A DNA stretch of 64,000 nucleotides from Hysterium pulicare CBS 123377 (lineage: Eukaryota; Ascomycota; Dothideomycetes; Hysteriales; Hysteriaceae): assembly GCA_000467715.1 (NCBI GenBank), contig AJFK01000129.1, positions 1 to 64,000 of the forward strand. Reading direction: 5' to 3'. The notes under the pieces are model-generated. The model was not told where the DNA came from. It did not search any database and worked only from the letters and a program-made list of their open reading frames with translations. This document shows positions 1 through 10,374 of this stretch, one piece after another. The position numbers were made by a program, and so were the translations under genes. Position 1 is the stretch's first letter. Every line of letters begins with the position of its first letter.

Positions 1-165
1 TATAAAAGTTATATATTTAGTTTTAATATAAAGAAAATATTAAAGTAAATATTTTAATAATAATAATAAAAAAAAATAGCTAAAATAATAATAAACTAGC
101 TATAATAAAAAGTTAAATAGTTAAATAGATCTAATTAGATAATAACACTACTAATAGGCAACTAT
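1..165. repeat. AT-rich tract at left edge
   Basis: The first ~165 bases are overwhelmingly A and T, with runs such as taataataataa and repeated tagctaaaataat-like words. The composition changes abruptly to ordinary GC content at about 170. No ORF of note lies in it. Such blocks in Pezizomycotina are often the ends of repeats mutated by RIP. That reading is inference, because the rest of the block lies outside the window. Confidence 0.55.
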
Positions 166-395
166 GTTTAGGTTAGTAACGTGACGCGGTTTGGGGGTAA
201 TAGAAAGGCTTACCGCAATTGACAGCCCACGCTTTACCACGTGCGAAGTGAGATCGAATGGGGCACAGCTGTAATGGGGCCATTCTGTGTAACCGAGACG
301 AAGCGCTGGAGGCCATGCGCCACATATATATTGGCTCAGGTAATTTGCAGTCTATGACTTTGCCATTTGGTTGACTTCCTCAATTGTCCTGAAAC

Positions 396-2508
396 ATGGC
401 GAAACAATCTTGCACTCCTTTTTTCCTGCTTTTCTGCTTACTGCAGCTCTGTTCTGCTAGCCCAAGTCGGCTATATCGAAGAGCGGAACCATTGACTTCA
501 CTTTCAGGCGTTGCAAGTTCGTATGGTATGTCACACTGCAGTCCACCATGAGAACAAACTAACCACGACCAAAGACTATGTCATTGTCGGTGGAGGTACG
601 AGCGGGCTCACAGTCGCCGACCGACTGACCGAAGACTCGACGAGTAAGCTTACTACGCCATCAAGCCATTTCATGAGGCGATCATACTTCTAATTCGGAA
701 GAGCCAAATTAACCTTTTTGATAGAATCTGTTTTGGTCATTGAGTACGGACAGATTGTCGACAATGACACGACTTTGATGATGCCCTCTAAAGGAAATCC
801 GTTCCCAACCCAGTACATGTACAATATTACCTCAACACCGCAGACTAATCTCGCCAATCGAACAGCCAGTGTTCCTGCTTCCTCAATTTTGGGCGGTGGT
901 TCTGCGATCAATGCCATGTTCTTCGATCGTGGCTCTGCCGAAGACTATGACGCTTGGGAATCACTCGGAAACCCGGGCTGGGGCTGGAAAGACCTGCTAC
1001 CTTACTTTAAAAAAGCCGTCAATTTCACACCGCCATCCCAGGAGATGCAGAGGGACTTCAACGTCACTTATGACCTCTCTGCTTACGGAGGGAGCGGGCC
1101 AGTCCAACTTAGCTACCCTCCGTTCCAGTGGCCGGGAGTGAAGATCGAATGGAATGCATTTGGCGATCTGAACTTGACTGCGCAGAAGGAGGGAGCCAGT
1201 GGGAAGGCTGTTGGCCGCTTTTGGGTTCCATCGTCACAGGATCCTAAAACGGAGACCCGGTCTGATGCGAGACTGGCGCACTACGAACGTGTCAAATCAC
1301 GACCTAACTATCATCTTTTGATTCTCCATCAAGTGACAAGGATTGATCTCGCGAATCTGACAGCCACAGGCGTGCAAGTACAATCAAGTACGAATTCCAG
1401 CAGCAAGAAGACAATTCAAGCTGTGAAGGAGGTTATATTGGCGGCGGGGGCCATACATACACCTCAGCTTCTGCAATTGAGCGGGATCGGACCAAAGAGT
1501 GTCCTCTCAAGCGCAGGCATAACACCGATTGTAGACCTTGCGGGAGTCGGCCAGAACTTCCAAGACCACCCATTCTTCTTTATGCAGTACAATTGTGAGG
1601 TCCACCTCTAAGATAGAGCCGACGCATGTTGACTGACGGTTCTGCAGTTACCACCGACGTCTACCCGAATCCTGAAACACTGACCGATAATGCAACATTT
1701 GCAAATGCAACCTATCAACAATACTGGGCGAACAGGACAGGTCCATACTCTGTCGGAGTAGGGAATACGGGCGCTTTTGTTCCTCTCCCGAATCTGACAA
1801 GCCAGTTTGACTCTATTGCCAGCAACCTGTCCTCGCAAAGGATGTCCGCATACGCTGACAAAACGACTGGAAGTGCAGTCATTGCTGGATTCGAGGCGCA
1901 GAAGGCGATTCTGGTCAAGAGGTTCAGATCAACATTGAGTGCGGTGATGGAATTCCCATTCTCGGCAAACACGGGTCCCGTCTTCGCCTTTCTGAAACCA
2001 GCAAGTCGAGGAACTGTAACGCTGGACACGACAAACCCTCTCGCGCAGCCGATTGTCAATTTCCGCACACTCTCGAACCCGGTCGATCTCGCAGTCATCG
2101 TCCTAATCCTTCGATATGCACGTCAGTACTTCAACACGCGGACGATGGCGCAACTGGGACCGGTCGAGCTTCTTCCTGGACCAAGCATATCAAGTGATGC
2201 CCAAATCAGCGATGTTCTCCGGAATGAATTGGTGCAGCCAAGCTTTTTCCACCCCTGCTGTACGGCAGCCCTGATGCCCCAGGAAAAAGGAGGGGTCGTG
2301 GGTGCAGACTTGCTCGTGTACGGCGTGAAGAAACTCAGCGTCGTAGATGCCTCTATCATTCCCATGATACCTGGGACGCATCTTTGTGAGACAGTGTATG
2401 CGATTGCGGAAAAGGTATGTCAAATTGTCAATGGACGGCGAATGTTCACGACAGAGGGCTGACACTTGTCGCTTGCAGGCAGCCGATCTCATCAAGGCAC
2501 GCGGGTAG
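396..2508 (+). CDS. Secreted GMC oxidoreductase 1 (FAD-dependent, choline dehydrogenase/aryl-alcohol oxidase type)
   Basis: Five exons: 396-525, 575-643, 725-1594, 1648-2414, 2479-2508, giving 621 aa; phases agree at all four junctions. The start begins a signal peptide (FFLLFCLLQLCSA) and lies about 70 bp after a TATA-like catatatatt. The FAD dinucleotide-binding motif DYVIVGGGTSGLTVADRL follows exon junction 1. The GMC signature region GGGSAINAMFFDRG and the second signature GAIHTPQLLQLSGIGP are present. The C-terminus carries the catalytic His region (FFHPCCTAAL) and the terminal helix ETVYAIAEKAADLIK. The family oxidises alcohols, sugars or aldehydes and usually passes electrons to O2 to make H2O2, or to quinones; the substrate cannot be told here. 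A paralog lies at 10375-12171. Confidence 0.9.
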
Positions 2509-3193
2509 CGAGGAGAATGCCGATGTGCGTGGCGTTAGGCGGGCACGGCAGGCGGACGGCATTGAGCCTAAATGGTACAGGCCAGCGGGGGGAAGACGGA
2601 GAGGATGCCTTTCATGACTCGGAACTCTAGACCTTTCGGGATCTCGTCCGTACCCACCCGCATGGTAGTCCACCACGGCGAGGCACATTTAACTTTGCGC
2701 GACGCTTCACATCCGCAAATCCGGTGCCACAAGCTAAACCTATACTGTCATCCTACAAATCACGGCAAAAGCCAAGCCATTCTGCCCAATTATTTCTTCG
2801 ACACAGGCTTCGTACAATCGTAGTAATGGATGAATCACAATGGATGATGACATGAGCGATCTCGGGCAGGCCTCACCTGAATGCATGTGGGCCCTGGGCT
2901 TTCCCCAGCATCGGACCCCAAACAACAACCGAGCGATTTTAAAGTTTTAACCAGCCAAGAACAATTAGAGTTCAGAGTGCGTTTCTCAACCTTGCGCCCT
3001 CCTCAGCTTTCCGCATGCCCTTGAAATTGGCCGTGCTTGCCCCGTCTGCATGCCTAGTTCATGCTCTTTTACAGTATATACCTGTTGAACTGATGATACC
3101 TTCTGCCTGCTATCTCGGTTCGTTCCCTGTGCAACTCGTTACCCGCTGTTTTTGCGATTGTTACATATCCGCCGCATAGGGCAGCTCAATGCG
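2509..3193. other. Intergenic, GMC1 to SAT4-type gene
   Basis: About 685 bp between two same-strand genes. It serves as 3' flank of the GMC gene and promoter of the membrane-protein gene. I see no coding signal, repeat or RNA gene in it. Confidence 0.5.
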
Positions 3194-4643
3194 ATGCTTT
3201 TCGCTCGGGATGACACACCGCCTCAACCAACACCTGTACGCTCCTTGCAACACCAATTCAATTCATCTTAATTCCTCTTATTCTGACCTGAAATAGGCCG
3301 GTCAGTCAAAGCCAACCCGAGTTCCAGTAATCAACGGCTTCATTGCCGGATTCTTTCCCGTTGCTACGATCTTCCTGTTTTTACGTCTGTACGCGAGATG
3401 GAGGTTCAACTACATCGGAAAAGATGATATCGTGATTGGGATTGCTTATGTATGCCTCCACGCTTACATCATTATCTGGTGCTATTAATATATCTGACAC
3501 TCGACAGATTTTGTACATTGGACTCATAGTCGCAACTATCCAAGGTCAGAAATCACTTGCTCTGCTCAGACCCCGGTTAACCGCTAAGCCCAAACAGCTA
3601 CGAAATATGGCCTTGGCATCCACATATGGGATGTTGATTACCCCAAAACAGGGCAGCAAATGCAGAAGGTTAGTGAGAATATCACTTATGGCCCGAATTT
3701 GTAATCTTATCAAACTTCGATAGTGCGGACTCGGCTCCCAGCTGCTCTATCCCGCCACGTTAGGCTGTATTAAGTTCTCGATCCTGCTCTTTCTCTCACG
3801 AGTAATTCCCACTACCTCGCTCTGGAAGAGGTACATCCATTGGATTGCTGGATTCGTGGTCTGCGAAGAGAGCGCCTTCACACTGGCCCTCTTCTTCCAA
3901 TGCCGACCGCTTGAGTTCTATTGGAACAAGGACATCAAAGGGAAATGCTTCAACCAACCAGCCTTTTACTACGTTGATGCTTCGATTAATATCTGCACCG
4001 ACGTAATGATCCTATCCCTGCCTTGGTTAATCTTTAGCAGTATAGTTCCCCAGCCTCGGCAAATATACCTGTTCGCTAACGCTGCCTGCAGGCCTACGTG
4101 TTCCTCGACGGAAGAAGTATGCATTGCTTTGCATTTGCTCTGTTGGCGTTTTGTAAGGCTTTTCTATTGATCTGCTTACCCTTGCGATTATTGACTTCCC
4201 TATCAAGTACTCTCGTGTCAAGCATCGTGCGACTACCCTATCTTCACAACCTAAATATCTCCAAAGACCCCACATGGGACGTCACCGATATCGCCATCTG
4301 GACGATTGCCGAACTCGGGTCTGCGATCACAACTGCGAGTATTCCCACCATCAAACCCCTCGTCAGCCGACTCTTCCCGAAGTTTATGATGTCAACGAAC
4401 GGTCTGAGCGGCAATACTCTCGACTCTCATACTCATCACCATGGAACTGGACATTCTGAGACGAACTCCTATGGATTAACATCGGTTGGAGCGGGTGGAA
4501 ATTCGCGGTCCAGGGATGTAAAAACTCTGTCCTATATCGAGATGGGCGCAGGAAAAGATGGAACGCGGGATTTGGAGGGAAGTAGTAATAATAGTGAGGA
4601 CTTCATATTGACGGAGAATGGAAGGGTGATACGAGCTGTATAG
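3194..4643 (+). CDS. SAT4/rhodopsin-like seven-helix membrane protein
   Basis: Seven exons: 3194-3235, 3297-3449, 3508-3544, 3598-3668, 3724-4039, 4092-4152, 4208-4643, giving 371 aa with consistent phases. The protein has the fungal 'rhodopsin domain' (SAT4/PTH11-like) layout. A helix at FIAGFFPVATIFLFLRLYAR is followed by the family signature around DDIVIG. Further helices include a block ending VIPTTSLWKRYIHWIAGFVV, the conserved CxD-like region FYYVDASINICTDVMILSLP, and IAIWTIAELGSAITTASIP. The hydrophilic cytoplasmic tail of about 100 residues is Ser/Gly/His rich. Members are plasma-membrane proteins of mostly unknown function; some PTH11-type relatives sense surfaces. No CFEM domain precedes it. 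Start at 3194 is chosen because only that ATG keeps frame across the first intron. Confidence 0.85.
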
Positions 4644-5286
4644 GTTAGTGATACGATCCCTGATCCTAATGATCAAGTGCGGGGGAAATTCGTATATTCA
4701 CTGGGAGAATATTCGAAACGCTGACTTCACATAGATATACGATGATGCAATTGTGTTTCTCTGCCGTTTTTTTAGCCAAACTATGCATCACGAATATTCT
4801 GACTTAGACATGTCAATACTAATTTACGTCTTCTTCGTCGAGGACGTCACCTTCATCAAAAAGTCGGATTTCTCTTCTCTATGAACTTAGATTAAGAATA
4901 ATTCGAGTATCACACAGACTCATCTGTATCAATGGACTTTCTTGTACGAACATATTCTCTCCCTCAAGACAGCGATAGCCTGGAACTATGACAGCCGTCA
5001 GCGGCTGCATCAATATAATATACAAGCATTTGAAACCCTTCTGGCGCATTCAACATCACTAACACATGTCATGATCCTCATCCCATCACAGAGATCTCTT
5101 TAAAGCACACGTAGTTGAAGGGCAAAACGTCCGAGGTCCTTTGCCTTTCCGAATGAAAAGCATGTTGGGTTTGGTACGATTACCTCACAAAGTCTGGGTG
5201 GTGGGGCCTTCCGTCAGCCCAATAAATTCAACATCACCTGCAATGCTTTTCATCCGTCCCTCTTTCCTTCGCCAACACATTAGCCA
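4644..5286. other. Intergenic, no recognised element
   Basis: About 640 bp after the SAT4-type gene. I see no coding region, repeat or RNA gene. Confidence 0.45.
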
Positions 5287-5678
5287 ATGTCTCAACTCAA
5301 GCTAACCTCGGCCGAACGCTCCTGCTGCACTGCCTTGCGGATCTGTTCCTTGACACAAAAATCCAACCAAACGAATATGATTCCATGGCGAGACACTTAT
5401 ACGGCCTTGATCTCACGCTTGCGGAGATTCACCATCTATTCTGGTACGACTTGTATCCAGTCTTGATATGGAATCTTCTACAAATTGCAGGCGAGTGGGG
5501 CGGTTGGGATACGGACTGGCTGTGCGATACAATAGAGAGAAGAAGGGCTAGGAAGCTCTCAATATCATTGAGCTGCCTGTATCTACCCGTAGAGTGGGCA
5601 TTATGGTCGTTCTTAATATCTGGGCCTTGGTCGGAGGTGCAAGACAGGTTTGTTTCAACAATCACTCCTAAGGCTTGA
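5287..5678 (+). CDS. Small DUF7079-like protein, possibly frameshifted
   Basis: The clear reading frame runs 5385-5678. In the same frame, codons from about 5322 give LLLHCLADLFLDTK, leading into LAEIHHLFWYDLYPVL and LLQIAGEWGGWDTDWLCDTI. From memory this resembles the short bacterial family DUF7079 (ALSELFLDTEL ... EWAGF). The only fitting start, ATG at 5287, reads MSQLKLTSAERS in another frame. It would join after loss of one base near 5320. Alternatively an intron ends at 5283 (acattag) and the start lies further up. No donor between 5287 and 5340 can bridge the frames. Function unknown. The family assignment is from recall, and the gene may be decayed or mis-modelled. Confidence 0.4.
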
Positions 5679-6103
5679 GGTTCGATCATTTGATAACATT
5701 CATTAGATACTGGGACCTAGCAGCCGCTCGCTCGAAGCGCGGGGCTGTGACGGAAGTGCAAGGAGAACGAAGTGATCCTCCTCCCTGCGCACCAGAACGA
5801 AATCACTTTAACTACGCATTCAACACCGCACAGCTATACAGACGCCAATGTTGACGTCCAGTAAGCGCTAGATATGCCTTTAGAGTCACATTACCAAAGT
5901 AAAACGATGTAAGTGGACAGCAAGAGGAAGCATCACAACGTTGATATGCAGCCCAGAATCCAGTAAATCATTGCACCCATTCTAACTATACATGTATCTT
6001 AATAATCTTCATCTATAATACATAACTCAATATCCACGATGCAATCATCCACATGATCTTAGTCCATAAGATCCTGTACAGGTACTGACAGTTAGAGATA
6101 CAG
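5679..6103. other. Intergenic between convergent genes
   Basis: About 425 bp between the 3' ends of the DUF7079-like gene and the uracil phosphoribosyltransferase fusion. Nothing recognisable. Confidence 0.45.
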
Positions 6104-8209
6104 TCAGGGCAGAAGCGTCGTATTGAAAAGTCGATTGCCAGTGTCGGTGGTGCCTCTGCCGGTGAACTTGTTGTCAGAAAGGCGAAGTGCAACAAATCCG
6201 ACATTTCCGTGACGGGTAAATGCCTGAACAAGACTCCCCTCGGAAAGAGACTGGGCCTGGGCGACGCCGGCAACCACCACAATGCGAATGGTGGCATGTA
6301 GGTTACGGATATGTTGCACGAACTGCATTACCGTCTTGCCGCTGTTCACAACCGAATCTACTAACACGACAGTCTGCTGCCCCTGCAAATGATGGAGCCT
6401 GATGTCATCTGAACGGCTGGCATGAAGGAACATGGCGAGCGGAAAAGCATCGTTAACGCCAAGGGCCATGGGTTCTCCACCGCGCATGAGCGCCACAATC
6501 AATGTCTGCTGTTCTTGGAGAAGTCGGTAGCCGCTTGTGTGGTGGCCCTGTACGTGCTGGATCAAATACTCTTCGACGCCAATCATGTTGACCAAGAACT
6601 CCGTCGCCAGATAAAATCCGACACGGCGATGAGCTTCCCTAAGAGCCGGACCGGCGATCGTTGCATCTCGCATCGGCGTCATGAGCAGCTTTGCGGCATC
6701 TTTGTCTGTTGCATGAAGGACTTGAAGGCTAGCATGTCGACTACGGCGGCAGAGAACCGATTCGACAAACTGGTGATCCGTGAGCTGAATCAGGGGAAGT
6801 CTAGTGGTGTCCAGCCGTGGTGATGCATTGCTGGGTAGCACAACTTGGCGCGCTTGAAGATGGCCATTGTCGATGGCAGTCAGCAAGGCTGTGTCCATCG
6901 TCTTACTTCTGGATTTCTCCTCGCCAACCACGATGATGGCTTGGTTTGCCTCCCTCAACATGTCCAAGTCCAGCGGACTATCTCCGTACGCCCAAACATA
7001 CATCTGGTGGGTATGTCGCAAACGAGCAACCAACGCAGCTTTCACTGCAGCTGTAACGACGAAACCATCTGCGATGCGTCCTCCGCCAATGACTTGCACT
7101 GTTTTGGAGAGGCCTTCTCTTTCCAGCACCTTGTCCCAGACACAACGCAGCCCGCAGCTAACAACCACCGCGCCAACATGTTCGTGTTCTGCTACCCGCC
7201 GCAGCAAGGATACGAATTCAGGATACATTGTCACCGTCGATGCCACATCTTTGCAGAGGTCATCGAAATCTCTATCATCGGCCGTCTCTTCATACAGCAA
7301 CGCAGCTTGGCGAAAGGCCGTGTACGAGTAACCTAATCGACTGCCAAATAATGTCTTTAGTGCGAATTCGTCGTCCTCCAAACCCCGAGAGTTTGAGACC
7401 CTTTTCCAGAACAATGCACCGGTATCTTCTGAAGCTAACGTCCGGTCGGCGTCTATGACCATCACCGTCTCCAACTTGTCTTTGCCAGCGCCTAGAGCCT
7501 CATCCAGCCTGATTTCGGCACGCGTCAGATTGTACTTCTCGGTATGTTGACGGAAATCGCGTAACAGTATTGAGACCTTGTTAAGCAACGTCGAATGGAA
7601 GGGTATGAGCGAGAACAAAATGCCATGATCGCGGCAGAGACGGCGTAGGTGGGCCTTCTCCGCTTGCTGCCAATTGCTCAATTGGGTGACTGATATAGAT
7701 GGGCGACTTCTTTCTTTGTCATTCTGACGACGTTGGGCGACAACATCCGCAGGAACATCCAAGTAGAGTATGTGGGTGAAGGTGTCAAGGTCGTTTTGAG
7801 TACACACTAGGCGTAAAGCTTCGTTCTCCTCCGACCAGAACATGAGGTGTCCAACGACCACTGCAACTTGTCCGCTTTCGACGCACTCTTTTTCAATCAT
7901 GGCGATAGCACGCTGGCGCCAATGTAGCTTTCTTTCCTCGTCCAGAGTCTGAAACGCACCGAGACCGCCGGGTACAAGGCCAGAAATCATCTTAGAGCCT
8001 TCGTAAAACGTGAAGTGCTCTTGTCCGAGTTCTTTCTTCAGTTGGTTCAGCAGAAACGACTTTCCAGAGCCAGGAACTCCGTAAATGCCAACGACTACTG
8101 CCTTGCTGTTGGGAGGCGACCGGGTTTCAGGAGCTGTCCTTTGGTCCGGACGAAGGCTTGGAATTAGGCCTAGCATGACGCTTGATGTATGCTTGTAGTT
8201 GTTGGACAT
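6104..8209 (-). CDS. P-loop kinase / HAD phosphatase / uracil phosphoribosyltransferase fusion
   Basis: Single exon, 701 aa; the ATG at 8209 is the first true start. Three domains occur in order. The first is an N-terminal P-loop NTPase with Walker A GVPGSGKS at residues 44-51 and a nucleoside-kinase-like body. The second is a HAD-type hydrolase from about residue 245, with DADRT fitting DxDxT, a motif II Ser in VVVSCGL, and motif IV GDSPLDLDML. The third is a C-terminal phosphoribosyltransferase from about residue 470, with ALMRGGEPMALGV like the uracil-PRT loop and the PRPP loop VLVDSVVNSGKT. The last domain should make UMP from uracil and PRPP in pyrimidine salvage. Roles of the kinase and phosphatase parts are unknown, though all key motifs look intact. 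It has no close functional partner among its neighbours. Confidence 0.85.
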   Translation of the reverse strand: MSNNYKHTSSVMLGLIPSLRPDQRTAPETRSPPNSKAVVVGIYGVPGSGKSFLLNQLKKELGQEHFTFYEGSKMISGLVPGGLGAFQTLDEERKLHWRQRAIAMIEKECVESGQVAVVVGHLMFWSEENEALRLVCTQNDLDTFTHILYLDVPADVVAQRRQNDKERSRPSISVTQLSNWQQAEKAHLRRLCRDHGILFSLIPFHSTLLNKVSILLRDFRQHTEKYNLTRAEIRLDEALGAGKDKLETVMVIDADRTLASEDTGALFWKRVSNSRGLEDDEFALKTLFGSRLGYSYTAFRQAALLYEETADDRDFDDLCKDVASTVTMYPEFVSLLRRVAEHEHVGAVVVSCGLRCVWDKVLEREGLSKTVQVIGGGRIADGFVVTAAVKAALVARLRHTHQMYVWAYGDSPLDLDMLREANQAIIVVGEEKSRSKTMDTALLTAIDNGHLQARQVVLPSNASPRLDTTRLPLIQLTDHQFVESVLCRRSRHASLQVLHATDKDAAKLLMTPMRDATIAGPALREAHRRVGFYLATEFLVNMIGVEEYLIQHVQGHHTSGYRLLQEQQTLIVALMRGGEPMALGVNDAFPLAMFLHASRSDDIRLHHLQGQQTVVLVDSVVNSGKTVMQFVQHIRNLHATIRIVVVAGVAQAQSLSEGSLVQAFTRHGNVGFVALRLSDNKFTGRGTTDTGNRLFNTTLLP

Positions 8210-8715
8210 CACGATAAACTCCTCGGTATTTTGTGAAAGGGGTAGTCAATCTAGTTTTGAGAATAAGGCCCAAGATTGAGAGGGCATTCTACTACTAGAT
8301 ATAGTAGGCGCAAGCTGTAAGATGGAAAGTTGAGGCAACTTGACCCGGGTTTGGGCGCCCCAGTGACCGTCAAAGTACAAACTTCACTGACGATAGAGTG
8401 TTTGCACTGCGGTGTCATCGGAGCCTTGCTGCATGAACCCGTTATTTCGCGCGGGTGGATGCCTCTTTTCTCCGAACAAAGCGTCACTGAGAACCAAGAC
8501 CCATTGATGCATTGAAAAAAACTGCAACCTACAACATAGAGTCTGGTAGAGTGTCTGGTAGAGTATCTGGTGGAGTAGAGTCAAACTCCAAAGCTACTTC
8601 GAAGCTTATAGCCAAAGAGGTACGAGTGTTGACGAGACAAGGAGCTTGGTGGTAAACAGTGCCATCTTCTTGATTGCATTTCCGCGGCTAGCTTGCTGAC
8701 TTTCGGAAGCCGTCT
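8210..8715. other. Promoter of the UPRT fusion; short tandem repeat
   Basis: About 500 bp upstream of the fusion gene, also the 3' flank of the next minus-strand gene. At 8539-8575 a 12-bp word of the form gagtNtctggta is repeated about three times with small changes. Nothing else recognised. Confidence 0.5.
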
Positions 8716-9177
8716 CTACGGGAGCAGAGGCCACACTCGTCGAAGACGGCATCCAACTCGTTTGAAGTCCACCGGGTCAATCCGGTGACGGGAGGCGACT
8801 TCGTAGAGCTTGTGGTCTTTGCAGGGATTCACGACCTCGCGCACCAGGTCGTAATCAGCACTGTTGCAAAGAGCAGCGGCCGTTCGGTAGAATTTCCAGC
8901 GCAGAGTGTACTTTGCCAGCATGTACGCGTACACAGGGAGATGACGAGAGGCAACAAAAGAGGGCAACTTCCGGACTGGAAACCCATCGTACCGAGCTCG
9001 ACTGATGGAGAAGAACACGTCCGATGTCTCGCTGAGCTTCTGCCAGTGTGACTTTGCGGCCCGACGCTCCCGCAATTCCTCCCGAAGCCGATCTCGGTAC
9101 CAGGATGGGGGTGATTGCCGCGATAGACCCAACATCCCGTGCCACCGTCTCAAAAGCGCGTCACCTTTTGAATGCAT
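8716..9177 (-). CDS. Conserved fungal hypothetical protein
   Basis: ATG at 9177 gives 153 aa. The same frame stays open upstream to at least 9309 without an ATG, so a further 5' exon is possible (candidate acceptor ...atcattag near 9290). The protein is basic and rich in Arg and Trp, with blocks such as LLRRWHGMLGLSRQSPPSWY, RLREELRERRAAKSHWQKL and LVREVVNPCKDHKLYEVASR. No signal peptide, membrane segment or catalytic motif is visible. The even codon use and the long ordered frame suggest a real gene of a fungus-specific family, but I do not recognise a named domain and assign no function. Confidence 0.6.
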   Translation of the reverse strand: MHSKGDALLRRWHGMLGLSRQSPPSWYRDRLREELRERRAAKSHWQKLSETSDVFFSISRARYDGFPVRKLPSFVASRHLPVYAYMLAKYTLRWKFYRTAAALCNSADYDLVREVVNPCKDHKLYEVASRHRIDPVDFKRVGCRLRRVWPLLP

Positions 9178-9619
9178 TTCCGTTTGGCGAATGATTGGTA
9201 TGTGATGGGTTGCTGAGAAATTGGCTTCTCGAGCTTTGGCGTCAGGTAAACAAAGGCACAGACCTTCTGGATTGTCGGTAATGCTAATGATGGTCGATGC
9301 AATTTGCAACGTCAGTATGCAAGTTTGTGCTTGACACGCAGTATCATCCTGTAAGAACCTCGTATCTCTTGTTGGGAGAAAGAAGTGTTTAGAAAAGCCT
9401 TATCTGTAAAGTGACTAAGCCTGAAGTGAATTCCGCTCGTAACTGTTAAAGTCGGTTATACCAATGGCGAAGAATTTCAAATTTAAAAAGATTGTGAGGG
9501 TAGCTGAACTAGCTAACAGCTTTAAGTCGGGTATTGACAAAATCTAAGTAGAAAGGAGTTACTTCTGTAGACAAGATCATGTGATAAAGCCACATAACGC
9601 TAAATCTATAACAAACCTA
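9178..9619. other. Intergenic 5' of the hypothetical gene
   Basis: Holds a possible additional 5' exon of the hypothetical gene (to about 9309). Beyond that lies a moderately AT-rich stretch up to the MITE. No other feature seen. Confidence 0.4.
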
Positions 9620-9826
9620 CACCACCTCTTTGCATCCGACCGAACGCCGAGCCGTAGCGCTGCTGATCGTGAGATTTTGTGCACGGTGAATCTTACAGTC
9701 TTTGCTGTGTATTCAGAGAACTTCATTTGCCAATCTTGCAATGATCAATACTTAGTACAGTAATGTTCGACCGGTTGATCGACACCGTATAACGCTCGGT
9801 GCTCGGTTGGATGCAAAGAGGTGGTG
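9620..9826. mobile_element. 207-bp MITE with 33-bp terminal inverted repeats and TA target site
   Basis: The left end reads CACCACCTCTTTGCATCC and continues to about 9652. The reverse complement of the right end (9794-9826) matches it over 33 bases with three mismatches. Both ends are flanked directly by TA (9618-9619 and 9827-9828), the target duplication of Tc1/mariner-type elements. The interior is too short for a transposase and has no coding feature. It is therefore a non-autonomous DNA element moved in trans. The few mismatches between ends suggest it is not very old. It lies in an AT-rich gap upstream of GMC oxidoreductase 2. Confidence 0.88.
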
Positions 9827-10374
9827 TATATATTGAAATGGAAAAACTTTGTTATTAAAGCTTTCAATTATTAGTTTTAGTATTCTAAAAAGTCTATAAA
9901 TTTAGAAATATTTAAATGCTTGATATAAGCTAGAAGGCAGCTAGCAATCTGCTTTAGTTGCGTCTTACCTAAGCGACCTTGGCATTCGCAGTAAAGTTAC
10001 CTCAATGGTCAAAGCCCTCCAACGTTTGCCCGCTGAACACAAACCTCTCACAACGAATGCCATCATACCAGAGTGTACTTCTGCCTAGAGTAAAGTTATA
10101 TTCATCATAACTTTGACAACTGTTCTTGCGGTTGCTTCGCAACCTCAACTACTTCGGCTTTCGATTCCTGATCGGCGGGCTTCCGGGTGTTGGAAGTCTG
10201 TGCAAACGGCTTGGACATGGGTACTTCCGACTTTGCCGCCGATCTACACAGTTTCATTTTCTCCTTTTGCCATTCAGCACACTCCCAAAGCCAAAGAACG
10301 TGAATCTCGTCTGGTTCAAGTTTTTTATAGTTCACTTTCCGTGTCTTCGACATCTCTCAGGGTCAACGACGAAC
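9827..10374. other. Upstream region of GMC oxidoreductase 2
   Basis: About 550 bp. The first ~130 bp are AT-rich. From 10126 the frame of the GMC gene is open upstream of its signal peptide, but the encoded residues are not GMC-like and are taken as untranslated leader. Confidence 0.5.

Noticed and set aside
10126-10374. N-terminal extension of GMC oxidoreductase 2 in the same frame
   Set aside because: The extra 83 residues have no GMC similarity, while ATG 10375 opens a signal peptide directly before the FAD motif.
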